Assembly (NCBI RefSeq): GCF_031846585.1
Contig: NZ_JAVRHK010000003.1
Coordinates: 186,001-250,000 of the forward strand
Direction of reading: 5' to 3'
Origin: Autumnicola musiva
Lineage (GTDB): Bacteria; Bacteroidota; Bacteroidia; Flavobacteriales; Flavobacteriaceae
DNA: 64,000 bases
Below are positions 51,184-60,355 of the stretch, in pieces. The position numbers and the translations under genes are program-made. The notes below the pieces were generated by a model. It was not told the DNA's origin. It saw only the letters and a list, made by a program, of their open reading frames with translations, and did no database searches. Numbering within the stretch: the stretch's first letter is position 1; each line of letters opens with the position of its first letter.

Positions 51184-53034
51184 ATGAGTGATTTTATTCA
51201 ACTTTTACCAGATCACGTAGCAAACCAGATCGCCGCGGGAGAAGTGGTGCAACGGCCTGCTTCCGTTATTAAAGAATTACTTGAAAATGCTATAGATGCA
51301 GGAGCAGAGCAAATCCAGGTGGTGATAAAAGATGCCGGAAAAACACTTATTCAGGTGGTAGATAACGGCAAGGGAATGAGCCTTACCGATGCAAGAATGA
51401 GTTTTGAGCGCCATGCCACCTCTAAAATTAAATCTGCTGAAGATCTCTTCAGTTTAAAAACAAAAGGTTTCAGGGGAGAAGCTCTGGCTTCTATTGCAGC
51501 CATTGCACACGTAGAGCTTAAAACAAAACCGGAAGATGAAGAAGTGGGAACCTGCATTAAAATTGAGGGTAGTTCCATTAGTTCCCAGGAACCTTGTGTG
51601 ACTCCCAAAGGTACTTCCTTATGTGTTAAAAATCTTTTTTATAATATTCCTGCAAGACGTAATTTCCTGAAGTCTGACAATGTGGAAACCCGCCATATCA
51701 TAGATGAATTTCAGCGTGTTGCTTTGGCACATCCGCATATCAATTTTACACTGCATCATAACGGCAGTGAACTTTTTCAGTTGAATTCCACAAATTACCG
51801 ACAGCGGATCACTAATATTTTTGGTGGAAAAACCAATGAAAAACTGGTGCCGGTAAATGAGGATACCGAAATTTTAAAAATTTCAGGCTTCGTAGGAAAA
51901 CCTGAATTTGCCAAACGCAGCAGGGGAGAACAGTTCTTTTTTGTGAATGACAGGTTTATTAAAAGTCCGTATTTAAATCATGCGGTAGTGGCGGCTTTTG
52001 AAGGTTTATTAAAGGAGAAAACCTACCCCAGCTATTTTCTTTACCTGGAAGTGGATCCAAAAAGTATTGATATTAATATTCATCCTACCAAAACCGAAAT
52101 AAAATTTGATGATGAACATGCGCTTTACGCCATGTTGCGAAGTGCCATAAAGCATAGTTTGGGGCAATTTAATGTAGCACCGGTACTGGATTTTGAACGT
52201 GATTCTGGCTTGGATACACCGTATGCTTATAAAGATAAAGGTGCTGACATCCCGAAGGTGGAAGTGGACCGTGGTTTTAATCCCTTTAAAAATGAAGGTG
52301 TTGATGCCGATTACAGGCCGGGAAGTTCTTTAAAAAAAGAAACAACGGCCGGTTGGGAAAGTCTTTATACAGGAACATCTTCTGAAGAAATAGAGTCTGC
52401 TGCGGGATCACACATGGAATTTGAAAGTGAGGAGGTAACAGGAAGTTTATTTGAGAATTCTGAAGGAAAATCTGAAAATACCACATTTCAGCTACATAAA
52501 AAATTTATTGTAAGTACCCTGAAAAGTGGAATTTTGGTCATTGATCAAAATCGGGCCCACAGCAGGATACTTTATGAAGAATTACTGAAAAATATAACAA
52601 TTTCAGCAGCGGTGAGTCAGCAATTATTATTTCCTTTGAAACTTCAGTTCAATGCGCACGAGGTGGAAATGCTAAAGCAGATAAGGGAATCGCTGGAACA
52701 AACCGGGTTTATTTTTTCAGAAATATCAAAAGATGCCGTAGAAATTACCGGTATTCCCACTCTTATTTCCGAAAGTGAAGTGGAAATGCTACTGGAGCAA
52801 TTATTATCTGATCTTGAGAATGATGTTCCAGATAATGGGTTTTCGCAAACTGATTTGCTTTCCAGATCCCTGGCAAAAAGCATGTCGGTAAAGTCGGGAA
52901 CGGTTTTGAACGGCAGTGAACAACAACATATTGTTAACCGGCTTTTTGCCTGTAAAGAACCTGGTCTTACACCATTTAATAAATCTATTTTTATTACGTT
53001 AACGGTGGAAGAACTTGAGAAAAAATTTACTTAA
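51184..53034 (+). CDS. mutL: DNA mismatch repair protein MutL
   Basis: The 616-residue GHKL ATPase couples mismatch recognition to repair. N-terminal motifs are intact: KELLENAIDAG, DNGKGM and TKGFRGEALASI. The C-terminal dimer domain has DQNRAHSRILYE at 454-465 where endonuclease-type MutL has DQHA(X)2E(X)4E, and CKEPGLTPF near 590 in place of CPHGRP, so nicking activity is doubtful. The linker (about 330-440) is variable. Genes on both sides abut it without a gap (TAAATG). Confidence 0.95.
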   Translation: MSDFIQLLPDHVANQIAAGEVVQRPASVIKELLENAIDAGAEQIQVVIKDAGKTLIQVVDNGKGMSLTDARMSFERHATSKIKSAEDLFSLKTKGFRGEALASIAAIAHVELKTKPEDEEVGTCIKIEGSSISSQEPCVTPKGTSLCVKNLFYNIPARRNFLKSDNVETRHIIDEFQRVALAHPHINFTLHHNGSELFQLNSTNYRQRITNIFGGKTNEKLVPVNEDTEILKISGFVGKPEFAKRSRGEQFFFVNDRFIKSPYLNHAVVAAFEGLLKEKTYPSYFLYLEVDPKSIDINIHPTKTEIKFDDEHALYAMLRSAIKHSLGQFNVAPVLDFERDSGLDTPYAYKDKGADIPKVEVDRGFNPFKNEGVDADYRPGSSLKKETTAGWESLYTGTSSEEIESAAGSHMEFESEEVTGSLFENSEGKSENTTFQLHKKFIVSTLKSGILVIDQNRAHSRILYEELLKNITISAAVSQQLLFPLKLQFNAHEVEMLKQIRESLEQTGFIFSEISKDAVEITGIPTLISESEVEMLLEQLLSDLENDVPDNGFSQTDLLSRSLAKSMSVKSGTVLNGSEQQHIVNRLFACKEPGLTPFNKSIFITLTVEELEKKFT

Positions 53035-53787
53035 ATGGGAAGAATTACCGAAACGGTAAAAGTTTTACTGATAGCTAATATTTTGTTTTTTGTTGGCAGT
53101 CAGTTTTTGGGAGAATATGCTTATCAGCTATTTGCCCTTTGGTTTCCGGAAAATGAAAATTTTTATTTCTGGCAATTAATTACGCACATGTTTATGCACG
53201 GCGGATTTTCACATATTCTCTTTAATATGTTCGCGCTGTACATTTTTGGAAGCCTCCTGGAGCAGTCTATAGGGCAGCAAAGATTTTTGTTCCTTTATTT
53301 TTCAGCAGGGCTTGGAGCTGCGGGATTGCAGATTTTATTTAGTTATTTCAGTTTTAATTCGGCTTACCAGGCTTATTTGGATGCAGGATTCAGCCCAAAT
53401 GAAATTCAGGGATTTTTAAATGAAGTTGTGGCTTCCGGCCGGTATAACTTCTATAATAATGTGCCTCAGGATGCAACAGAAACCTTAATTAACAGCTATG
53501 TAACTCCTATGGTAGGAGCTTCAGGGGCTGTATTTGGAGTGATGGCGGCCATAGCACTAATTTATCCAAATTTGCCGCTTTACCTCATGTTTATTCCTAT
53601 CCCAATTAAAGCTAAATATTTTATTGGAGGGTATTTCCTTCTTAACGTATATTCGGCAATAACAGGGGCAAATATCCTGGGTCCTTCAAATACGGCTTAC
53701 TGGGCCCATATTGGGGGAGCAATAATTGGTTTTTTAATGATGTGGTACTGGAAAAAGAATCAGTTTAACCAAAACAGGTGGTATTAA
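53035..53787 (+). CDS. Rhomboid family intramembrane serine protease (first)
   Basis: The 250-residue protein has six helices with the rhomboid marks: HMFMHGGFSHILFNMFALYIFG in the L1/H2 region, the catalytic serine in VGASGAVFGVMAA and the catalytic His in AHIGGAIIGF. A loop of about 60 residues between helices 3 and 4 is longer than in GlpG. Substrates are unknown. It starts directly on the mutL stop and is followed without a gap by a second rhomboid. Confidence 0.92.
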   Translation: MGRITETVKVLLIANILFFVGSQFLGEYAYQLFALWFPENENFYFWQLITHMFMHGGFSHILFNMFALYIFGSLLEQSIGQQRFLFLYFSAGLGAAGLQILFSYFSFNSAYQAYLDAGFSPNEIQGFLNEVVASGRYNFYNNVPQDATETLINSYVTPMVGASGAVFGVMAAIALIYPNLPLYLMFIPIPIKAKYFIGGYFLLNVYSAITGANILGPSNTAYWAHIGGAIIGFLMMWYWKKNQFNQNRWY

Positions 53788-54702
53788 ATGCGAACATCTG
53801 ACAGATTAAGATATAAAATTCAAACAGCTACGGTTACAGAAAAGCTTATTGCTATAAATGTACTCGTATTTGTGCTGTTTTTTCTGTTTCGTACCATAGC
53901 TTATTTATTTCAACTGCCTTCTGATTTTTTATTGCAGTGGTTTGTCTTTCCGAAGGAACTGAGCGAATTTATAATTAAGCCATGGTCAATTATTACCTAT
54001 TCCTTTCTGCATGGCGGTATTTGGCATATTCTGGGCAATATGCTTATTCTCTATTATGCCGGAATCTATTTTCTGAATTATTTTTCCCAAAAGCGCCTGT
54101 TAAATTATTATTTTCTCGGGGTTATTGTTGGAGCACTGGTATACATGCTTAGTTACAACCTATTTCCCGCTTTTCAGGGAATGGGTAGTTCTTATCTAAT
54201 TGGTGCTTCAGCTGGCGTCATGGCGGTGTTAATTGGTATCGCCACACATATTCCAGATATGAAGGTGCGTTTGCTTATTCTGGGTAGTATAAAATTCTGG
54301 TGGATTGCAGCTTTCCTTGTGGCTGTTGATGTAATCCAGATCCCTATGGGAAATGCCGGCGGCCATCTGGCGCATATAGGGGGCGCAGCACTCGGATATA
54401 TTTATACCAAACAACTGCAACAGGGCAATGATATTGGAAGCTGGTTTGAAAAAATTATGGACGGCATTGCTACTATTTTTAAACCGAGGGAAAGAAAGGC
54501 AAAAATGAAAACTGTGCACCGTGACAGTAAGAAGAAAACTGCACGCCCTTCTTCTAATTCCGGAAATATGCGCGGGAGCATGAATAAAGATGAAAAACAG
54601 AAAAAGGTTGATGCTATTCTGGATAAAATAAGCAAAAGCGGATATGATAGTTTGAATAAAGCAGAAAAGGATTTTCTTTTTCAGGCAGGTAAAGATGATT
54701 AA
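53788..54702 (+). CDS. Rhomboid family intramembrane serine protease (second)
   Basis: The 304-residue paralogue has HGGIWHILGNMLILYYAG, the catalytic serine in GASAGVMAVLIG and the His in GGHLAHIGGAALGY. After the last helix comes a basic cytoplasmic tail of about 95 residues (KPRERKAKMK..., ending in a helical KVDAILDKISKSGYDSLNKAEKDFL segment) absent from the first copy. It directly abuts both neighbours. Confidence 0.92.
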   Translation: MRTSDRLRYKIQTATVTEKLIAINVLVFVLFFLFRTIAYLFQLPSDFLLQWFVFPKELSEFIIKPWSIITYSFLHGGIWHILGNMLILYYAGIYFLNYFSQKRLLNYYFLGVIVGALVYMLSYNLFPAFQGMGSSYLIGASAGVMAVLIGIATHIPDMKVRLLILGSIKFWWIAAFLVAVDVIQIPMGNAGGHLAHIGGAALGYIYTKQLQQGNDIGSWFEKIMDGIATIFKPRERKAKMKTVHRDSKKKTARPSSNSGNMRGSMNKDEKQKKVDAILDKISKSGYDSLNKAEKDFLFQAGKDD

Positions 54703-55764
54703 ATGAAGAATTTAAACTGGTTTGATAAATTCTTTTTTTTTCTGAATTCGCTCTTCGCAGCAGCGCTCCTGTTTTCCTATTTATTACCTTATATCCCGCC
54801 GCTTAAGTTTTCCCTGCTTTCAGTTTTAAGCCTCGGGGTTCCACTGCTTATCCTTATTAATATAGCTTTTTTAATTTACTGGCTAATAAGGTTCAAAAAA
54901 CAATTCTTACTGCCCTTTATTGTATTGCTGCTTGGTTATAATCATGTAACTTCAGTATATGAAATTAATCCTTTAGAAGAAGGGGAACAGCCTTCTGATG
55001 ATAACCTTAAGGTGCTAAGCTATAATGTTAAACATTTCAGTCAGTACTTGAGCAGCACCGAGGAAAGGGAGAATATTCCCAGGCAGATCACCACTTTTAT
55101 TGAGGAGCAGAATCCCGATATTGTGTCTATGCAGGAATATTACAACGGAGAAGTGGAGGTGGCCAGCCAGTTTCCTTACAAATATATTAAGCTGAAAACT
55201 CAAAGTGCCGAATTTGGCCTGGCCATACTTTCAAAATATCCAATCATAAATACCTATTCCATGGATTTTGATTCCAAAAGTAACAATAACGGCGTCTATG
55301 CAGATATTGTAGTGGGAAAGGATACTCTTCGGGTTATAAATATACACCTGCAATCCTTTAGTGAAAAGCCTGATCTGGGCAATATTGAGCGGGAGAGCTC
55401 TAAACGGGTCTGGCTGGGCATGGGCCAAACTTTTGCCATACAGCAGGTGCAGGTTGAAAAGGTTTTGGAAGTAATTAAAAATACTCCCTACAAAGTGGTT
55501 GTAATGGGCGATTTTAATAATACAGCCTATTCTTATATTTATAGGGAATTAAAGTCTGAAGGCTTTGGCTTAAATGATGCTTATAAGGAAGCCGGTAATG
55601 GTTTTGGAAGAACTTTTGACTTCGATTACTTTCCGCTGCGGATAGATTTTATTCTTCCCGATGAAAGTATTGAAGTGGAATCTTTTGGGACTATGGAAGT
55701 TTTTTATTCAGATCACTTTCCCATTAAAGCCACCCTGAATCTTTCTCCTGAAAGTAGTGAATAG
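54703..55764 (+). CDS. Endonuclease/exonuclease/phosphatase (EEP) family membrane protein
   Basis: The 353-residue protein has three N-terminal membrane helices (about residues 10-85), then an EEP (DNase I-like) domain: LKVLSYNVKHF, SMQEYY (catalytic Glu), VVMGDFNNTAYS and YSDHFPIKA. All metal and catalytic motifs are present. Members hydrolyse nucleic acids, sphingomyelin or phosphoinositides; the substrate is unknown. It is last in the gapless mutL run. Confidence 0.88.
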   Translation: MKNLNWFDKFFFFLNSLFAAALLFSYLLPYIPPLKFSLLSVLSLGVPLLILINIAFLIYWLIRFKKQFLLPFIVLLLGYNHVTSVYEINPLEEGEQPSDDNLKVLSYNVKHFSQYLSSTEERENIPRQITTFIEEQNPDIVSMQEYYNGEVEVASQFPYKYIKLKTQSAEFGLAILSKYPIINTYSMDFDSKSNNNGVYADIVVGKDTLRVINIHLQSFSEKPDLGNIERESSKRVWLGMGQTFAIQQVQVEKVLEVIKNTPYKVVVMGDFNNTAYSYIYRELKSEGFGLNDAYKEAGNGFGRTFDFDYFPLRIDFILPDESIEVESFGTMEVFYSDHFPIKATLNLSPESSE

Positions 55765-55881
55765 TGAAGAGTTGAAAAAATTATCTATTATCATTTTCAT
55801 TACTGCCTTATTAAAATTCAGAATTGATAATTTAAAATAACTGCTAAAACCTCCGGAAAGAACTTACTTACGGTTTAAAAC

Positions 55882-56520
55882 TTACGGCAAAAACTGAGAT
55901 TTAAGATATTCCAGACTGTTTGGCCCTTCATTAAACAGTAAATCCAGAATAGACAAATTCGGGATGAAACCATGTTTTGGCTCAAACACCTGTGCATATC
56001 TCCTGTTGCTGAATTGTTCTTTTGATTTTGCATCAACAAGATGTCGGTAATCTTCTATATCCTTCGGTTTCAGAATATATTCTGAAGTTTTGCTGAAAGG
56101 AATATCAATCTGCAGGCAATCCGTTACAAATTGCATGCAGGAGTAATTGAATTCCATTAAATATTTGTACTTCTTATGATAAAGCGGATGGAGTTCATCT
56201 TCATAAAATTCAAAGAAAGGCGAGGTCTGGTATGAAGCTTTTAAAGCACGCCAATGCTGTTTTTGCCATTCGAATTCATTCTCTATTAAAACATCCTTAT
56301 ATTTCTGATGGCCATTTGTGGAAATGCCTAAAGCTGAAGCATGTTTTATGGGAATATTAAGCAGTAACTTTCCATTTGCATCATAAATGTACATCCTGTT
56401 TCTGTACGTCTGCTTTTGATAATTATCTTCATTTTCAAAAATAATTTTTTCCGCATGAAGCATTTGAACATAATGGGAAACCGGCCCAAAATATAAAGGA
56501 TGTAAAAGAATTTTACTCAT
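55882..56520 (-). CDS. WbqC family protein
   Basis: The 212-residue protein matches the WbqC-like family: PLYFGPVSHYVQML near the N-terminus, NRMYIYDANGKLLLNIPIKH and a late FIPNLSILDLLFNEGPNS. Family members sit in glycan and modified-sugar loci and are thought to act on glycan precursors, but the reaction is not firmly known. It starts 6 bp after lepB, so it belongs to the par-dapB-lepB transcript. Confidence 0.85.
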   Translation of the reverse strand: MSKILLHPLYFGPVSHYVQMLHAEKIIFENEDNYQKQTYRNRMYIYDANGKLLLNIPIKHASALGISTNGHQKYKDVLIENEFEWQKQHWRALKASYQTSPFFEFYEDELHPLYHKKYKYLMEFNYSCMQFVTDCLQIDIPFSKTSEYILKPKDIEDYRHLVDAKSKEQFSNRRYAQVFEPKHGFIPNLSILDLLFNEGPNSLEYLKSQFLP

Positions 56521-56526
56521 GCAGCG

Positions 56527-58098
56527 TTAAGAATTTCTTCTTTTTTTGAAATAATTGAAAGCGATAAGCACCACCACGATCATCAATGCATATGGAAGAT
56601 AAGAAACAGGAGTACCCTGGCCGCGCACAGTGGTAAATAGCCTGTCCCACCGGATCTTGTTCATAATTCCGTTTGCATTGGAATCCCAGCTAAACCAGAT
56701 AAATACAGGTTTTCCCACCACATGGTTTTCAGGAACAAAGCCCCAGAAGCGGCTGTCTTCACTGTTGTTTCGGTTGTCACCCATCATCCAGTAATAATTC
56801 TGCTTAAAGGTATATGAATTAATTTCTTCCCCATTTAACAACACGCGATTTCCGTTGAGTGTAAATACATTATCCACTCCTAATTCACTGCCTTCGTAGG
56901 TTTCAATTATTCTCCGGTAAAATGGCAGAGATTGCTGGTCTATAGGTACGGTAACTCCTTCCCTTGGTATATATACCGCTCCAAAATTGTCAGCATTCCA
57001 GTTTACTTTATTGTTATTGGGAAAAATATTAGAGAGTTTTACTCCTGCGGAATCAATCCTGCGCTGAATGGATGCTACATTTGGATGATTCTGTAAGCGC
57101 TGATAGGCTTCATCTGTAAGTGACTGGATAAAGAATTCGTTTGTATTGGGATTATAGCCGTAGCCATCGGTAATCCCCAATTCCTGTATCATATATTGGG
57201 AACTAAAGCCCTGTCCTTTGGTGTATCCGGAATAAGAATGCTGGACTTTAGCGCGCATGGGTAATGCCAGTGGTTCTCCATTAATATGAACTTTGCCATC
57301 TATAATACTTAAAGAATCCCCGGGAATTCCAACCGCACGCTTTACATAATTGGATTTTTTATCTATAGGCTTGTAATAATATTTCCCATCTCCCCATTGC
57401 TGAAAAGCATTTACAGTATCTACCGGCCAGTTAAAAACAACAATATCATTCCGATCAATTTTTTCAAATCCAGGAAAGCGGGTATATGGGATTTGCGGTT
57501 CACTTAGGTAAGATTTTACTCCCAAAACCGGAATAGTATCGTGAACCATTGGGAAAGCCACTGCAGTCATTGGCAGACGTGCACCATAATGGAATTTACT
57601 TACAAAGAGAAAATCCCCCACCAGCAACGTCTTTTCCAAAGAAGAAGTGGGAATGGTAAAGGGTTGCATAATGTAAGTATGAACAATGGTGGCCGCAATT
57701 ACCGCAAATAAAATAGAACTAACCCATTCTCCAACTTCTGTACGTGGTTTCAGGCTCCTGTCTTCAATATAATTAACGTCTAACGCATAATTTACATAAT
57801 AGATATAAAAGCCAAGAGTAAGAATTGCCAGCCAGGTATCGGCAGTGGAATGTCTTCCAAAACTCCTGATGGTTTCCACCCAAATTACCGGAAACATGAT
57901 AAGATTTACAATGGGGATAAAAAGAAGAATAACCCACCACCACGGGCGGTTGATTATCTTCATCAGGATAACCGCATTATATATAGGAATTGCTGCTTCC
58001 CAGGTTTGTCTTCCTGCTTTTTTATAAAGTTTCCAGGTGCCAAGGAAATGAATTACCTGTATTACCAGGAAAAACAGAAACCATTCTGTAAATGTCAT
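56527..58098 (-). CDS. lepB: Signal peptidase I, extended form
   Basis: The 523-residue protein removes signal peptides from exported proteins. Residues 1-110 hold extra membrane helices (DUF5684-like). The catalytic Ser is at about 153 in IPTSSLEKTLLVGD, with the Lys at 253 in NYVKRAVGIPGDS and the late MMGDNRNNSEDSRFWGFVP box near 450. An insert of about 150 residues lies between the Lys box and the last box. It is about twice the length of B. subtilis SipS. It is followed by wbqC after 6 bp. Confidence 0.93.
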   Translation of the reverse strand: MTFTEWFLFFLVIQVIHFLGTWKLYKKAGRQTWEAAIPIYNAVILMKIINRPWWWVILLFIPIVNLIMFPVIWVETIRSFGRHSTADTWLAILTLGFYIYYVNYALDVNYIEDRSLKPRTEVGEWVSSILFAVIAATIVHTYIMQPFTIPTSSLEKTLLVGDFLFVSKFHYGARLPMTAVAFPMVHDTIPVLGVKSYLSEPQIPYTRFPGFEKIDRNDIVVFNWPVDTVNAFQQWGDGKYYYKPIDKKSNYVKRAVGIPGDSLSIIDGKVHINGEPLALPMRAKVQHSYSGYTKGQGFSSQYMIQELGITDGYGYNPNTNEFFIQSLTDEAYQRLQNHPNVASIQRRIDSAGVKLSNIFPNNNKVNWNADNFGAVYIPREGVTVPIDQQSLPFYRRIIETYEGSELGVDNVFTLNGNRVLLNGEEINSYTFKQNYYWMMGDNRNNSEDSRFWGFVPENHVVGKPVFIWFSWDSNANGIMNKIRWDRLFTTVRGQGTPVSYLPYALMIVVVLIAFNYFKKRRNS

Positions 58099-58153
58099 AA
58101 TAAATATTGTTTGCTGTTATAGGTAACGCAAAATGCTGAATTGTTACTATAAA

Positions 58154-58870
58154 TCATTCAAAAAGACTTGCGAGCACATCTTTCATGCTATACACACCTT
58201 TTTTATCTTTTAGCCATTCTGCGGCAATTACTGCGCCAAGGGCAAATCCCTGCCGCGAATGTGCCATATGCATAATTTCAATTGTATCAATGGTAGATTT
58301 ATAAGAGACGGTATGCGTTCCGTGAACATCGGTAATTCGCTTCGCATATACAGGGATTTCATCTTTATCGGCGTGATCCAGCTGCCAGTTCTTTTTATTC
58401 GGGTTTTCAGAAATAATCTGTTGCGCCAGGCTTATGGCAGTACCACTGGGGGCGTCCAGTTTTTGAGTGTGATGTATTTCTTCAATTTCCACCGAATAAT
58501 CTTGCAATCCTTTCATCATTTGAGCAAGCTTTTTATTCAGCTCAAAAAAAACATTTACTCCAATGCTGAAATTTGAAGCATAAATAAAAGCGGCGTCCTC
58601 TGTTTTGCAGATTTTTGTTGCTTTGTCATAATCATCCAGCCAACCGGTAGTACCCGAAACAACAGGAATATGCTGTTTAAATGCTGTGGTTATATTTTTA
58701 AAAGCTGCCTTTGGAATGCTGAAATCAATGGCAACATCTATCTCAACATCATTCAGGTTGTAGCTTTCTATGTCTTCAGAAACACGAAGTACTATCTCGT
58801 GGCCCCGGTTTACTGCGATTTCTTCAATCGCTTTCCCCATTTTTCCGTATCCTAAAAGTGCAATTTTCAT
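58154..58870 (-). CDS. dapB: 4-hydroxy-tetrahydrodipicolinate reductase
   Basis: The 238-residue NAD(P)H enzyme of lysine and diaminopimelate synthesis. Motifs: LLGYGKMGKAIE (cofactor), SGTTGW and the active-site EEIHHTQKLDAPSGTA. ATG 58870 is chosen; a TTG one codon earlier is the alternative. The stop of the DUF5683 gene overlaps this ATG by one base (TGATG). Confidence 0.95.
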   Translation of the reverse strand: MKIALLGYGKMGKAIEEIAVNRGHEIVLRVSEDIESYNLNDVEIDVAIDFSIPKAAFKNITTAFKQHIPVVSGTTGWLDDYDKATKICKTEDAAFIYASNFSIGVNVFFELNKKLAQMMKGLQDYSVEIEEIHHTQKLDAPSGTAISLAQQIISENPNKKNWQLDHADKDEIPVYAKRITDVHGTHTVSYKSTIDTIEIMHMAHSRQGFALGAVIAAEWLKDKKGVYSMKDVLASLFE

Positions 58871-59454
58871 CAAAAATTATAATTTAAAGACATTCCGTAA
58901 TTAGGTTTGCCTGTTAAAACATCATAGTTCATTTTTGGCTTAAAGCTAAGGTCTTCATTTACATTAAATTGCTGCAGGTGTGCAGTGACATTAGCATCTA
59001 TAATGTTTAAAATATAAATCCCTGCAGTAACCAGTATGGAAATTTCCTTGTTTCGCTGATAAAATTCCTGAGCATTGATAAGCCTGTCCGTAGAAATTCT
59101 ACCTAAAAATTCATCTTCCCTGCCGGCAAGCCGGTCTTTATATGCGTCCCGATACCTATTATATTGATCGTCATTATTAATATAAAAATATACACCAATT
59201 CCCAACCCTATATAAGCTATGGGGATTTTCCAGTATTGCCCGTTATAGGCCTGGCCCAATCCCGGAAGAATAGCAGAATAGAAGGCTGCCTTGGCTGGAG
59301 CAAGTGCATTATAAGGCTCATAATCTTCATCTAAATTAATGGAATCCCGGACTTCTCCCAATTGTTCTACAGCAAGAGAATCTTCCTGGGCAATACTAAT
59401 TGCAGAAAAAAATAAAAGGAAAAGACCTGTTGAAATGAGCGTTTTAATCTTCAC
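58870..59454 (-). CDS. DUF5683 protein
   Basis: The 194-residue exported protein has a signal peptide (MKIKTLISTGLFLLFFSAISIAQ), then a segment KAAFYSAILPGLGQAYNGQYWKIP with helices that fit DUF5683, which is of unknown function and is commonly found after parB in Bacteroidota. It begins with GTG inside the 3' end of parB (11-bp overlap) and overlaps dapB by one base. Confidence 0.85.
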   Translation of the reverse strand: MKIKTLISTGLFLLFFSAISIAQEDSLAVEQLGEVRDSINLDEDYEPYNALAPAKAAFYSAILPGLGQAYNGQYWKIPIAYIGLGIGVYFYINNDDQYNRYRDAYKDRLAGREDEFLGRISTDRLINAQEFYQRNKEISILVTAGIYILNIIDANVTAHLQQFNVNEDLSFKPKMNYDVLTGKPNYGMSLNYNF

Positions 59455-60352
59455 CCTGGATAAGTTTTTTGATGCGGTTAAAATCTTCTTCGGAATTAAA
59501 AGGAATAGTCAGTTTTCCTTTACCTTTTTTAGAGACTTTTACATCAACTTTAGTTCCAAGGTATTCTGTAAACTCCTTTACTCCTTTTTTATATACCGGA
59601 GCAACTGAAGACGTTTTGGTAGCAGTCTTTGTCCTGCCCATTTTTTCTTCCTGCATTTCCCGCACCACTTTTTCAGTATCTCTTACTGAAAGAGATTTTT
59701 GCAGAATTTTTTCGTAAATATCCAGTTGCAGTTGCGGATCATCTACATTTATGAGTGCACGGCCATGCCCCATAGACATAAAACCATCCCGCATGCCGGT
59801 TTGAATAATCGGGTCCAGTTTTAGCAACCTTAGATAATTGGCAATCGTAGACCTGTTTTTCCCCACACGTTCGCTCAACTGTTCCTGGGTGAGGCTTATC
59901 TCGTCCATAAGCCGTTGGTAAGAAAGGGCAATTTCAATAGGGTCCAGGTCCTGGCGTTGGATATTTTCAACAAGCGCCATTTCCAGCGATTCCTGGTCGT
60001 TGGCAATACGAATGTAAGAAGGAATTGTTTCCAGTCCTACCAGCTTAGAAGCCCGGTAACGCCTTTCTCCGGAAACAAGCTGATATTTATTGAAATCCAG
60101 TTTCCTAACGGTAATTGGCTGGATTACACCTAATTCCCTGATGGAAGAAGCGAGCTCCTTCAGTGATTCTTCATTAAAACTGGTCCTGGGCTGGAAAGGG
60201 TTCACTTCAATAGAAGCCAGATCGAGTTCCACAATATGGCCTACCAATTTATCGGCATTTTCATCTTCTGCAGATTTTATATCATTCTGGGGATCTTTCA
60301 GCAGTGCTGAAAGTCCGCGTCCAAGCGCCTGTTTCTTCGTTGCCTTCGCCAT
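59444..60352 (-). CDS. parB: Chromosome partitioning protein ParB
   Basis: The 302-residue CTP-dependent parS-binding clamp has the N-terminal LGRGLSALL ParA-stimulating motif, the CTP site (PFQPRTSF, SGERRYRASK), the HTH region (EQLSERVGKNRSTIANYLRLLKL) and a C-terminal dimer domain. It follows parA with a 3-bp gap. No parS consensus (TGTTTCACGTGAAACA) is found in the window. Confidence 0.95.
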   Translation of the reverse strand: MAKATKKQALGRGLSALLKDPQNDIKSAEDENADKLVGHIVELDLASIEVNPFQPRTSFNEESLKELASSIRELGVIQPITVRKLDFNKYQLVSGERRYRASKLVGLETIPSYIRIANDQESLEMALVENIQRQDLDPIEIALSYQRLMDEISLTQEQLSERVGKNRSTIANYLRLLKLDPIIQTGMRDGFMSMGHGRALINVDDPQLQLDIYEKILQKSLSVRDTEKVVREMQEEKMGRTKTATKTSSVAPVYKKGVKEFTEYLGTKVDVKVSKKGKGKLTIPFNSEEDFNRIKKLIQGED

Positions 60353-60355
60353 CTT

